From NCBI GenBank assembly GCA_004335835.1, contig RWJK01000523.1, positions 1-64,000 on the forward strand: a stretch of 64,000 nucleotides of DNA, in the 5' to 3' direction. How positions within the stretch are numbered: the first letter of the stretch is position 1; the number at the start of each line of letters is the position of its first letter. The notes under the pieces are model-generated. The model was not told the origin of the DNA and did not search any database. It saw only the letters and a list, made by a program, of their open reading frames with translations. Below are positions 34,101 to 45,517 of the stretch, piece by piece. Both the position numbers and the translations under genes were made by a program. The DNA is from Scenedesmus sp. ARA3. Taxonomy: Eukaryota > Chlorophyta > Chlorophyceae > Sphaeropleales > Scenedesmaceae.

Positions 34101-36688
34101 GCCCAAATTACGAACAACGGAAAACAAACCGACTGTGACAGCGCACCTTTTCCCAGCCTTGTGGCACGCTGTTGCGGCTCGCAGGCAGCTCCACCATGAA
34201 CGAGCCCTGATTCTGCACTGACACATAGCTGAAGCTGGCCACGCCCGCAGCAGCAGCCAGCTGCGGCAGCAGCCCCTGCAGGTGGGCCTCTGCTGCTGAC
34301 ACGGCAGCTGCACACGCAAAGACCTACGAGACAGCAGGGTGCAGCAGTGTGCGGCAGCAGCGGTGAGGCGGCAGTTGCTTTCAATGTGGCTGCTGTTGCA
34401 GGAAAAAGCTGGACTGTGTTGGTGGTGCCTGCCACCTGCCGCCACATGACACCACCACGTTCCATCCAAATACACAACAAAGTGGCATGTATAGTGCTGG
34501 ATCTGCTCAAGCTGATCACACACCCTGTAACATATGACAAAGACCTCAAACTCGTTCAAACTCATCACACCTCTGGAACCTCTCCCAGCTTTTGAAAAGG
34601 CCCAGACAGTTTTTTTTGCAGCTGCCTTTGCATCCAGCCACGCCATCACCTGCTGCTTTGACAAACGCATTCAATCCCATTAAAACCCCACACACCTCTG
34701 GAAACCTCTCCTTGCTTTTGAACAGCCCCAGGTAGTCATTTTTTGCAGCCGCCTTTGCATCTAGCCACGCCAGCACTTGCTGCGCAGCAGCCACAGCACC
34801 AGGGCTGGCAGCAGCAGCCAGCAGCGACACCAGCAGCCGGCTCGGCACAGCGGCAGCAAGCGCCGGCAGGTCCAGCTGGTGGCTGTCGCTATGCAGCGGC
34901 AGCTGCAGTGCCTTTGGGAGCTGCACAGCAGCAGCAACAGCAGCAGCAGCAGCAATCCAGGCATGACACCGCAACAGCGTCGTAAAAGGGCGATGTGGCG
35001 ATGCACAGGTGTACAGCAGGATCTGACAGGGGCACACGCAGCTTGAGAACTGCGATGCTGGCAGAAGCCCGCACAATGCAAGCATTCGAACAGCTATGCT
35101 TCTGTAGCTGTATATGTACCAGCTTCCAGCATCATCTGCTGCAGCAAGTGTGCTAACTGTGCTGACCTGTCATAACATGTTATAACATGTTATAACATGT
35201 TACAAGTGACGTCACAAACCCACCTGTGCCAGTGCCGTCCAAAGCCCCACAGCCTCTGCAGGTGCTGCAGTGCCTGCAGCAACACGTGACAGCCCCCGCT
35301 CCAGGTCCTGTCTGCAGGAGCGCAGCCATGCAGGAATGCGCTGCAGCACACTGCTGCTGCTGCTGCTGCTGCCTGCTGCTGCTACTGGTGGTGGTGGTGG
35401 TGGAGTGCTGCTGTTGTCCTCGCCTGCGCTGCCGCCTGCTGCTGTCAGCAGGGCCTGCAGCAGCAGCCCAGAAACAAGATGGTGAGACGCGAGCGGGACG
35501 TGTGTCACTCTACAGAGCTCGCGCGCGCAGTTTTTTCCGCCTGCACTGCACTTATGCACGTCAGCAAAACTGCATAGCAGCTGCACAGTACGACCAGTGT
35601 GCAGAGCCGTGTGGCACGGCTGCTGTTCACTGCAGCCCCACAGTAGCTGTGCTGTGCAGTACTGCTGGCTGCACGCAGAAACCCACCCACACACCCGCAC
35701 GCATGCGATCCGCTCACCTGCACTACGACTTGCCTGCTTACAAAGCCACTGACCCTGCCTGCAGCAACCACACAGCAACCGCACAGCAAGAAAACAAACA
35801 TCAGCTACCGCTTCACCTGCACCGCGTCCTGCCTGTCAGCGATGAGGCTCCTGTCAGCCAGGGGGGCAGCCAGCCAGCGCCGCAGCAGCCGCCCGCCTGC
35901 TGCTGTGGCTGACCTGTCCACCAGGTGCAGCAGCGAGCCGCGCCGGGTCAGCGGGCCATCCCCACCTGCAAAAACGTTGCATCAATTGTAGCAATTTTGT
36001 AACACTTTTAAGTGTGTGGCTGACCCGTACTTTAGGTGCAGCAGCGAGCCACGCAGCGTCAGCGCGCCGTTGCCTCCTGAAAAACATTGAAACAATCGCA
36101 CACCGTGTGATAAGTGGTGACATGCGATGGGGTGGGGTGGTGGTGCAGCTGTGTGCATATGCATGCACTGCATGATGCGAAAGCAACAGCCGCCAGGCAC
36201 AAACACCCGGCCAGCTCAGCACAGCGTTTTCCAACCAAGCCCCAGACCAGCGACTTCAGGCCCACCTGCTGCCAGCACTTCCAGCTGCCGCAGTGCATTG
36301 CCATCCAGCAGCATGCTTGAGCCCACGGCCCCCAACGACCTAAAGCCCGAGGTGCAGCGCAGGACCCCAGTCAGCCCGTAGCTGGTCAGGTGGCTGATGG
36401 CGCCAGCCAATGCAACAAGCACCAGAGCCGGCAGCGACAGAATGAAGCCAAGATCGCTGCTGCTGCTGCTTGCGTGTTCATCGTGGCTGGTGCCAGCCGC
36501 CTCGGCGGCGGCAGCAGCAGCAGCAGCAGCAGATTGACCGCCAGAGGCACTGCGCCCACTGCTGCTGCCATAAAACTCTGTGAGCTTCTGCAGCGTAGCT
36601 GCAGTCAGGTAACTGTTGCTGCTGCTGCTGCTGCCACCCTGCTGTGCTGCTGCTCCTGCTGCTGCTTCTCTGCTGCTGCCAGCTTCAC

Positions 36689-36741
<53 letters not shown>

Positions 36742-36881
36742 AGGCGCTCCAGCCTGCAGCGCCTGCCAGCTGCTCCAGCCATGTAAGCAGCCAGCTGCCT
36801 ATTTGTTGCTGCTGACACAGGCTCACACACCACTAGCTCTGCCGGTGAAAGTGACAGCAGCACAGCCTCCAGCGGCACGAC

Positions 36882-36917
<36 letters not shown>

Positions 36918-37000
36918 GAGCATGCTGCTGCTGCAGAGGCCATAAGCAATGTCTCCGCTGCCGACATCCACTGCCAGCACACCCAGCAGCCCACTAGCTG

Positions 37001-37031
<31 letters not shown>

Positions 37032-39936
37032 GCTATCTTGTCCATCTGCAGCCAACTGCTGCTGCTGCTGCTGCTGGTCCTCTGCGATGATGAGCATGTA
37101 TTTTGCGCCTGCTGCGCTGCTGCTGCCGCCGCCCTGGCCCAGCATCACCTCCAGCTCCTGGCTGGCCTCCATTGCTGACGCCTCACCTGACAGCACAGCA
37201 CACACAGACAACATACATGGTCATGTTTGTGTCATAAACCTCAGACCTTTGTGTGGGTTGTGTGCATGATCTGCAAGGAAGAGCGCAGAGGGAGTCCAAC
37301 TACTACTATAGAATGACCCAGCTGGTAGCAGCAGGCTACCCCCCAGCTGTTGAAGTATTGGCAACACGACAGCAGGGTAGCATCACCTCCAGCTCCTGGC
37401 TGGCCGCCATTGCTGACGCCTCTCCTGGCAGGGCAGCAGATACAGACAACATACAAAACCTTAGTGGGTTGCCTCAACATACAGGAGGGACAGTACAGCT
37501 GTTTGTAAGTTTGGCTGGCACGATTAACAGCAAAAGGGAAAATGCTCAGCTTCTTGCAAAAGCTTCAAGCACATATCACGGCTGCAACCAAATGCTGCAG
37601 CCACCCTCAACACGCTATAGCAGCAGCAGCAGCAGCATTGCCGCCGACCCCTCATCCAGTTTGCCCGCCATCTGTGCCGCGTCCAGCACCACTGCCTCCA
37701 CCGCCAACCCCACCACAACACAACACAAAAAAGCAACAGAACATCGCTTCTTACCACCATACCCAGCTTGTCGGCCTTCTCCCCTGCATCCAGCACCACT
37801 GCAAACCCCACCACCGTCACCCCCATCACAACAAACAAAAGGCAACAACAAATTTGTCTACCCCCCAGCTCACCCAGCTTGTCGGCCTTCTCGCCTGCGT
37901 CCAGCGTTGCTGCGCTGAAGAGCCCCGTCAGCTGCCGCGCAAACGGCGCGGAGCGGTTGTCACTGGCTGCCTTCAACGCAGCGCTCTCCACCTGGCGCAC
38001 CACACCCACCTGGTTTTGACGTGGTGGATAGACAGCAGCAGCACAGAAGCCCGGCACAGGCTATTCGTCAGCAAAGCAGCCAGCACAAGTACACAGAACG
38101 AGGCGTGGCAGCAGCACCAGCAGCAGCACAGGCCCTGCTCTGCGCAGCTCGCAGCGACAGCTCCTACTGACGGTGCCTGATCGTGCATAATGTGTTTTGC
38201 CGCTCGCAAACTGTTGCCAGCAAACTACACTCATCACAAGATACAACACGCAACAAATGCACCGGTTGCGATTCACAGTCATCACAGCATCAATTGCAGC
38301 GCAAGCTGCATGCATGCAACTTGCGCAGGCCCCATTCCCCGCACCTTGTGCCCCGCTGCCACCAGCCACCACAAACTTCCTGTCGTCACAGCATCCACTG
38401 CTAAGTTACCCGCAACAATCACCAACCATCAACTGCAACTGGTCCAGCCCCGCACCTTGTGCCCCGCTGCCACCAGGCGGCGCACGACTACTGTTGTTAT
38501 AGCATCCATTGCAATCCATTGCAGATGTTTTATACAATGTTTCCAGCCGCGCACCTTGTGCCCCGCTGCCACCAGGCGCCGCACGACTACTGTTGTTATA
38601 GCATCCATTGCAATCCATTGCAGATGCTGAATCAAATGTTTCTGACCCCGCACCTTGTGCCCCGCTGCCACCAGGCGCCGCACATGGATGGGCAGCCGCT
38701 GCACCGGGAAGCTGGCAGTGAGAAAGTTGTGGTCGGGGTAGGCATATATGCCCAGCTCTGCTGCTGCTGTCTGTGCATCCTCCCCAAAGAAGCGGAACTT
38801 GTAGCCCACCTCCACCACCAGTATCACCTGGCGAACAAATTATGTAGGGCAGCAGCATCAGCAGCAGCAACAGCAGCAGCAGCAGTATGGGTATTATGCA
38901 CAGCAAGAGCAGAAGAAGCGGAACTTGTCGCCCACCTCCACGACCCGCATCACGGGGTGTGGGGACAGATCTATTAATTGCAGCAGCGGCGGCAGCAGCA
39001 GCAGCAGTGTGAGCGTGTTGCAGGTAAAAGGAGAGAGGCTGCAAGGATGATGACCACCAACATCATCCTCAATGACTCCACACAACAGTGCTGGGCTGTC
39101 AGCTTCTAAGAAGCATTGCGGCACTTCGGCAGTTGCATTGTATAGGTGGCTGGATGCTGCCTTACAGGGCACGCATGGAATCCAAGAGCCACGCCCGGAA
39201 AACGTACAGCGGCGCCGCAACATGCAAGTGCTTGTGTGGCTGCACAGGCCTTGCCGTTGCAGCTGCAGCTGCTGCATGACTGCCCCCATCGCACAGCACA
39301 GTTTGTAGCTGTGCAAATTCAGCACGCTAGTGCAGCGCCGGTTGAGCTCACCCCTGGGTGTGCTGCTTTGAGCGCAACCACCTGCTGCTCCAGTGGGGTG
39401 TACTTTGGCTGCTGCTGCTGCTGCTGCTGCCGCCTGTTGTAGCTGCTGTTGCTAGCCCCGCCTTGTCCTGCAGGAGCTAGTGCAATGGCAGCAGCAGGCG
39501 CTCCAGGATCTGCTAGGCTAGCAGCGCCAGGTGCACCAACCAGCTTCGCTTGCGCTTTGCTGTGGCGAGCAGTGTTTCGCACTGCAGGAATAGCTGGGGG
39601 AGCGTCAATATCAACATCGCATGGTGTTGGTGTGGCTGTTGGGCCTTCTGCTGTGCCTGCTTTGCCTGCTGTGCGTGCTGCTGCTGCTGCTTGAGGTGCT
39701 GCTGGGGCATGCGTTTCGTCAACGTCATCGATGTCTATCACTTCTACATCGTTGCTCGGCTTGTGCCGTTTGCCATGTGGTGATTCTGCTGCTGCTGCTA
39801 CTGCTGTTGCTGCTGTTGGTGGTGCCCCATGCTGCTGCTGTTGTTGCGCGAAGGGTTTGCTCTTGGGCTTACTGCTGGGCGCCGAAGCAAAGAATGAGCT
39901 GATCGTGCGCTGCTTATCATCAGCTTTGCGCTTCAT
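29217..39936 (-). CDS. MSH3: DNA mismatch repair protein MSH3 (MutS-beta subunit), complete
   Basis: Fourteen exons (minus): 39352-39936, 38654-38827, 37874-38009, 36266-37186, 35817-35965, 35224-35454, 34696-34920, 34147-34323, 33215-33372, 32500-32724, 31607-31670, 30962-31116, 30069-30498, 29217-29609. All phases agree and give 1340 residues. A PCNA-binding box QRTISSFF lies at residues 9-16. The mismatch-binding domain has the MSH3-type KFRFFGEDA (K205-F209) rather than the MSH6 Phe-x-Glu. Connector, lever and clamp follow, then the ATPase: Walker A GPNMGGKS (994-1001), Walker B FVIMDE (1069-1074), then [10 protein letters not shown] and [10 protein letters not shown]. With MSH2 it should bind insertion/deletion loops in the nucleus. 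Poly-Gln (17 CAG codons at 36690-36740), poly-Ser and poly-Ala inserts swell the connector and C-terminus; human MSH3 is nearer 1140 residues. Nearly every intron contains copied exon ends. Confidence 0.96.
30690..31240 (-). repeat. Three partial copies of MSH3 exon 12
   Basis: The codons for [21 protein letters not shown] and HILATAT occur at 30962-31060 (within the exon used) and again at 30705-30810. The exon start (GSWVPAAS) occurs at 31116 and again near 31230. Only 30962-31116 has both ends plus a good acceptor and donor. The copy at 30705-30810 has an alternative acceptor GTTCAG|CCGCATG. Confidence 0.88.
31862..32520 (-). repeat. Tandem copies of the MSH3 exon 10 end and donor
   Basis: The exon 10 end (codons for [17 protein letters not shown]) with its donor GGGTGAGG recurs near 31862-31925, 32075-32095, 32200-32260, 32420-32445, 32458-32483 and 32492-32560. 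The last is the copy continuous with the conserved exon. Several copies are only the donor plus 15-20 bp. Confidence 0.85.
33335..33680 (-). repeat. Three copies of the MSH3 exon 9 start and acceptor
   Basis: The acceptor CTGCAG|GTGTGTGCCAC and following codons ([10 protein letters not shown]) occur at 33340-33375 (used), 33500-33540 and, diverged, 33625-33660. All three keep an intact AG acceptor. Confidence 0.85.
36690..36740 (-). repeat. (CAG)17 poly-glutamine tract in MSH3 exon 4
   Basis: Pure triplet run, read CAG on the coding strand, giving 17 glutamines in the connector-domain insert. A length change here would alter the MSH3 protein itself. Confidence 0.95.
38334..38682 (-). repeat. 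Four copies of the MSH3 exon 2 end and donor
   Basis: The block encoding RRLVAAGHK with donor AAG|GTGCGG occurs at 38646-38682 (used), about 38550-38583, 38452-38483 and 38338-38370. Spacing is about 95-110 bp. The decoys keep functional-looking donors. Confidence 0.9.
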
Positions 39937-41143
39937 ACTGTGCTACACTGCGGGAACCAATGTTGTTGCACCCACGTATGAGGGCTGCATCAGGGCAAGC
40001 GAGTGCATATTTCGTTCAAAGGCATTGCGCACGTCCAGAGTAACCTGCTTGTAGCGTGCACGCGAGCAGGTGCCAAACCCCAGGGCGGGAGCTTGTCATT
40101 CAAATGCCACAGGAGGCACAGGCCGTGTGGCATGTGCTCATTGAATCGCAGCAGGTGCGTGCAGTTTGCAGCTCAATAGCTTACAGCGTTGAAGCAGCTG
40201 CAGCACTAGCAGCGGCAGCAACAGCTGTGCTGCTCAGGCTGGTGTAGGAGCTGCATGACAGCCCCCCCCCCTCATCCCATTTGAAGTTCACAAATGTACC
40301 TGCTTACTGATCACACAGACCTTGCGCTGAACACGCACACAGCTGCACTGCATGTTGCAGCACATGTTGACATGTTGTTTGCCCAGCTCGCTGTGCACGT
40401 CAACCAGGCATAAGCCTTGCAGCCGCTGCGTAGGAGTCCAGAAGCACCGCCAGCTTGGGGTCACGAGACATTCCCTGTTGTAAGACCACGCCACATCTTC
40501 TAATGAAAGAAGCGATCAGCCTCTTTACAATTCTTTTTTCAAGAATGAAGTGCGTATGGTTGAGCACACTGCCGCATGCTGGCTGAGGATCAGGTTGCAG
40601 CTGTGACAGCTATGGGGTGTGACTGATGAAATAATGCATGCAAACTGCACTCAAACGGCCACAACGGCATATTTAACATCAGCTGCATCATCCATGCAGG
40701 ATGGAGGACTCATTATCATACATCACGAACCTTGCAGCTAGCTAGCGATGCAGCTGCATGTCATCGTGCTGCTGCGCTCACCTTCCCAGGTGTCCGTGCC
40801 CGGCGGGCACGAGTACTCAGAATCAGCTGCCTCACTCGTTCAAAGCGAGTAGATAATATCATTGGAGCAACTCAGCCGAAGACTAAGGCTCTGAAGCTTT
40901 GATAAGTAGATGCGGAAGCTGCCGGCATTAGTCAACCTTCCTCAGTGTGCGCATATAAGCTCGTGCTTGACTTTGCAGCACCCTATCCTGCTGTTTCTGT
41001 CTATCTCTGTTTTCGAGTCTTATTACATCCGCAAATATACATTCAACAAGCGTCAATAGCCAGTCCAACTATCGCCCAGCATTTGCGATCATAGGCCTGC
41101 ATTCACCTCAGCCACCGGCAATCACCTTATAAATATATCCAAA
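39937..41143. other. Region between MSH3 and the Cys-rich gene; promoters, possible small unresolved gene
   Basis: The MSH3 promoter should lie at the left end. On the minus strand MSRDPKLAVLLDSYAAAARLMPG starts at 40471, and VTLDVRNAFERNMHSLALMQ precedes a TAG near 39949. They look protein-like but I could not join them in phase. On the right, a TATA box (TATAA 40954-40958) fits the plus-strand gene at 41144. Confidence 0.35.
40954..40958 (+). promoter_or_regulatory. TATA box candidate for the small Cys-rich gene
   Basis: 'gcatataagc' lies about 190 bp before ATG 41144, leaving room for a leader of about 155 nt. A second AT-rich 'ttataaatata' at 41128-41138 is too close to the ATG to be a normal TATA box unless the leader is almost absent. 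Confidence 0.4.
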
Positions 41144-41878
41144 ATGTCTAAGCTCTTTATGATTGCCATGGCGCTGTGCTGCCTGCTGGTGGCGGCACAT
41201 GCTCAGACAGCAAGCTTCAGCTGTGATGATGCCAGGAGGATCGGCAACCCAGCAAAGAACCAGTGCGGGGCTCTTTGCGCGGAGGTGAGCATTATACATC
41301 GCCAAACTGTAGTCCTGCTCGCTCATCAGGCACCCTTGCTGCAACAGGAGCTGAATAGCATCAACAGCAGCAGCAGCCACAGCAGCCACAGCCTGAGCAG
41401 CAACATAGGTCCTGCTGTGCCCTGCTGCATGCGCATGCAGCTTTCTTGCACAATTCACATATCTGCCATGTGAGACACTTGAAATAGCCTACCTTGCGCG
41501 CTGCAGTCACTGCATATACGCCCATCCCTGCACAGTGCCCGTCATGCATGGCATGCAATTCCAGCCTCGCTGCACCACATGCTGCAATTCCCTTGCACCT
41601 GTCCCCACACTGCTAACTCCTCCTTGCACCGCCTGCCACCTCCCCATGCCCTGCCTCTCCAGGTTGTCAGGCAAAACCCCATGTTCGGCGCCCTGTCAGG
41701 GTTTTGCAAGAACCAGTGCCAGGCGTGTGTGGTGGCTGTGTCAAAGTGCAAGCTGGGCGCCAAGCAGCAGATGCCGCAGGTGTGTGCGCAGGCCTTCCGC
41801 ATTCCCCAAGTCATGAAGATCGTCAACCAGTACATGTCCAGGACAGCAAGCGAGAAGGCACCTGCCAGGGGTCTGTGA
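41144..41878 (+). CDS. Small secreted cysteine-rich protein
   Basis: Two exons, 41144-41284 and 41663-41878, joined in phase 0 (GAG|GTGAGC ... CTCCAG|GTT), 118 residues. A signal peptide is clear (MSKLFMIAMALCCLLVAAHAQ). The mature chain of about 97 residues carries eight Cys, with spacing CKNQCQACVV...KCKLG...QVCAQ in exon 2, suggesting four disulfides in a compact helical fold. It is basic, and after the last Cys the tail is Ser/Lys/Arg-rich. I do not recognise the family. Secretion follows from the leader; a role is not assigned. It stands alone with its own TATA candidate. Confidence 0.72.
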
Positions 41879-43651
41879 TGTGGCAGTGTCACGTGACACG
41901 GTACGCAGTGTGGAGCTACACTAAGTCCAGCCATAGCACTCAAGAGGCTGTGCTGTACTAGTTCAATGCTTCCTGGCTGGAAGAGAGGGACTGGATGAGA
42001 GAAAATCAGGGTGTGCAGGATGTGAATAGTCATCATCAAAACCCGTAATTGTCTGGCTGCGTATAGCATGATGGTTGGTGGTTTGTGCGCATCGGCGTTC
42101 ACGGCAAAAAATACAGTTGCCAGCTGATTGCTGATTGCTTCCCTAGATTGTCAGGCCTGTGGCGTCTGTCAACTGACAGGACAGGACCGTCTGGCAGTCG
42201 AGTGACTGTTGCTGCTCGTCCCTGCGTCAGTGGACAACACCCAGCACGTGTCAAACTACAGCCCCGCTTTGTTTGTTCTGTTGTCGTGTACATACAACCA
42301 CGGGTACGTGGTACCGGTTGCCCGCTTGTGCTCAACCTGTGTTGTAGCACTGGTCAACTCTGACTGTTCCACGTGATGTGATCTGGTATCTGAGCTGCAG
42401 CAATGCAGTGTGCATCAGTGTGGGCGCCACCACATGTGGCACTACAGCGCAACCTCCTGTGTTGCAAAAGTATTATTGGCAGTGCTGTCTGTTTCTGCAG
42501 GCAGGGCCAATTCAACTTCTTCTGCGTTGAGCAGATGTTGTTCTGTATATAGAGTTGCAGGTAACTTGTTCAGCTCTTGCCGACATGCTATGTAAGGTGC
42601 ATGCGCCTTACATGGCCAAGTTGACGCCATCGCGTTGTCACATGCTGGATGTACTAGTAATAGCAACGCCTTGAAATTTCAGCAGAAATAGTCACCAAGT
42701 AGTCGCCAAGACCGCCGCGGCACACACAACTAGCAGCCAGCTGCAATGAATGCACCAGTAGAGATGAGTCCAAACACCTAGCAGTACTGCTACTAGTAGC
42801 ACAGTGTGCCTACAGAGGGCAGCAGTCTCACAGCACTGCAGCAGCGCTGCTGCAGCCGGCGCATGACGGAGCCAACGGTCTGCAAGAGTCACTCATGTGT
42901 AGAGACGCACGCAACGCCTCCTGTCAGCTTGCTGCAATAAGATGCAGCGCTCTAGCAGAGGCCACACGCAGCCACCAGGAGGAGGCACAAAGGTACACTT
43001 ACTAATAGTATGTGTACTTTGCTGACCCTGCCTAGTGGGCGCGGCTATAAGGCGGTGGGCTGGATCAGATGGCTGCTGCGCAGCAACCAGCTGGCAAATG
43101 CAGATGTAAACAGCAACAAGCGCATGACCAAGATGCAGACAGCGCCAGAACCAGGGGCTGAATGCCAGCCACATCGTAAACCAGTCAGTCAGAGATACAC
43201 TCGCGCATGAACCAGATTGTCAAGCTGAAAGGACCATGTATGACAGTGCGTGGCACTGTTCCAGAAAACTAAACGTGCCTAAAGCACATGCACCAGCTCA
43301 CTGCTATGCAACAAAAGGGAGCTGTTGTTGCCCCCATTTGACGTGCCAGCACCAGCTACAGTGCCGGCATTGCGACTGGCAGCGCTCTTGCAGCTTGCAA
43401 GCGCCTGTCTGGTGGCCTTGCAGTGCAGGAGCGCAGTGCCCGCTGAGCCCAATGTGCTTTTGAATCCTCTCCATATGCATAGGTCTCAGAACCTTTTCTC
43501 TCATATACTCCTATATCTCCTTCACCTGTCCTTCATAAACTTGAGCATGCGCGTACACTCTCAACAGCATGAGCAGCTAAGCTGTTGTGCCACTGGGGCT
43601 GAGGCATCAGCAGTACAAATATCACAAAATTTAAAGCTTGAGCTTCAACTT
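41879..43651. other. Intergenic region between convergent genes
   Basis: 3' UTRs of the Cys-rich gene (plus) and MMADHC (minus) should lie at the ends. An open frame on the minus strand at 42893-43174 has a hydrophobic stretch but no splice context or homology I recognise. Nothing else is seen. Confidence 0.4.
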
Positions 43652-44433
43652 TCAAGGTTGTGACAGCCCTGTGCCCTGCAGCTCCGCCTCTGCTTCCTTG
43701 ATGGCCTCCAGCAGCAGCTGCAGCGGCGCCTTGGCAAACAGCGTGGCGGGGTACACTGCACTGCCCCAGCGGGGGTGCAGCACGATCTGCACAGCACCAG
43801 CACAGCAGCCACGCGGTCAAGCATTGCTGTCATTGCTACCCATACACAGAAACATGCAGAGGCCGTTTAATCGGCACCGGCAGCAGTGCGTACAATCCGC
43901 ACAAATTAGCATCACACCAAGGCAGCACCCAAGCCATGTTAAAAAGCGTGTCAAAAACGTCCTGTGCCAGCCAGGCAGCAAGCAAGCAAGCAAACACAGC
44001 TGTAGCGCTGCTGTTACAGCCCGCACCTTGCAGCAGCCCGCATTTTGTGTCTTGAAGCCCAGCAGGATGGACAGGCCCTCCACCTCAGGGTACACGTTGT
44101 TGGTGCCCTGCTGGATCATCTGCAGCAGCAGCAGCAGCAGCAGCAGCTCAATACCTTGTGGCACTGCAGCAAAACAGTAACTTCTGCATGCGCACAGCCA
44201 CCGTACGCAAAATGCATTACTCCACAGCACTGTCTGCCCCGCCTCACACACAGCTTGTGGGTCACCAATCAAACCCCACCAGAACCCTGCATCAAAGGGT
44301 TCAAACTTGGGTAAAATCACCCTAAGCCCTGCACCCCAGCCAGCTCACCGGCAGGCCCGAGCAGGGGTCTATGTAGTCGCACCAGCAGCCCTGCGCCTGC
44401 AGCTTGCCGCACACGCACTGCGACCACTCCATG

Positions 44434-44483
<50 letters not shown>

Positions 44484-45297
44484 GCGCCAAGCATTTCAGC
44501 CACACCATATCACGGAGCAGTGGTGTTGCTTTTCAGCGGCTGCTGCTTCTGTGTGATAAGGCAAATACCTGCTGCTTGGTCAGCAGCATTACAGCTACTG
44601 CGGCTGCTGACATCGCTCCTGCAGCTGCTTCTGCTCCTGCTCCTGCTGCTGCTGCTAGCCATTTAGCAAGATGGAGTGCGCTCACCCGCTCCAGCAGCCG
44701 GTCTTTCTCTGTGTCAATCTTCTCCCCTGTGCGCACCAAGTCATAGTCTGCTTGCTGGCAGGTGGGCACGATGAGCATGCCTGACAGGTTCACATCAGGG
44801 AAGACACTTTGCACCTCCCGAGCCATGGCTGGGGGGCAGGCTGCACAGCAGATGAAATAAAAGAAACACAATGACAGTAACAGTTGACTGGTCAATGACT
44901 AGCATCCTGGGAGGATGGTGTATGGCGAGTTGCAGGACACGCTACTTCGAACAGAACTGAATGGCTTGCATTGATGCTGCGACTTGCCGGCTTGCAGGCA
45001 TCCAGATGTGTTCAAAAGACATCAAATAATCGGGACTATGCTGGTGTTTTGCGTTCCTGCTGTAGAACTTGGCTGCGCCACTACTGCTGCTACCCTGCAC
45101 TGCTGCTGCCGGGTGTCCCAGTTTGGTACACACGCTGCTGCTGCCCACATACCGTGAACAGAGTACTCCATGTTCCACAGGCTGGTTGATATGGGAGTAA
45201 GAGCCATTGCTGCAGACTTCCTGCTAGCCAAACGATTGAATGGAACAGACAGCCGTGAATTCAGTGCAGCTTGTAATGGCGAGCAAGGCGAGGGCAT
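43652..45297 (-). CDS. MMADHC: MMADHC (cblD) cobalamin trafficking protein, mitochondrial-type leader
   Basis: Five exons (minus): 45153-45297, 44686-44840, 44349-44435, 44027-44119, 43652-43786. Phases agree and give 204 residues. The leader from ATG 45297 is Arg/Ser/Ala-rich and acid-free (residues 1-30), like a mitochondrial presequence; a second ATG at residue 32 could give a cytosolic form, the dual use known for human MMADHC. Family landmarks are present: VFPDVN and LIVPTCQ, EKDRLLERF, YIDPCSGLP, LLGFKTQNAGCCK and LHPRWGSAVYPATLF. The CC pair corresponds to the LGCCK motif whose Cys contacts cobalt in the human protein. It should hand B12 to methionine synthase or methylmalonyl-CoA mutase, partnering MMACHC. 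The 5' end is head to head with the GNAT gene. Introns 2 and 3 end in CTG runs. Confidence 0.93.
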
Positions 45298-45517
45298 TCA
45301 GGGAGACAGCAACTGTTCACCATCGAGCATGAGTAATTCGATTGCGTTCACACCCCGGTTACTAGTACATTTGTCATGGGTCCAAGCCCTGGCTGTGAAC
45401 ATCATGTTCATCTCCGAACATGTGCAGCGCTGGCCAATCTGTTTAACTGCGTGTGATTGCCACTGCAACTACTAAAACAGTATGATCCGCTGTCCGGCTA
45501 TTGCGTAACCACCAACC
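45298..45517. promoter_or_regulatory. Bidirectional promoter between MMADHC and GNAT
   Basis: 220 bp between divergent ATGs (45297 minus, 45518 plus). No clear TATA motif is picked out; the spacing implies shared regulation. Confidence 0.5.

Noticed and set aside
39949..40471. Small minus-strand gene (MSRDPKLAV... to VTLDVRNAF...)
   Set aside because: Two protein-like pieces could not be linked by any phase-consistent pair of splice sites, so it is only mentioned in the intergenic entry.
42893..43174. 93-residue minus-strand ORF with hydrophobic stretch
   Set aside because: No family, no splice context and no codon pattern that sets it apart from neighbouring non-coding frames.
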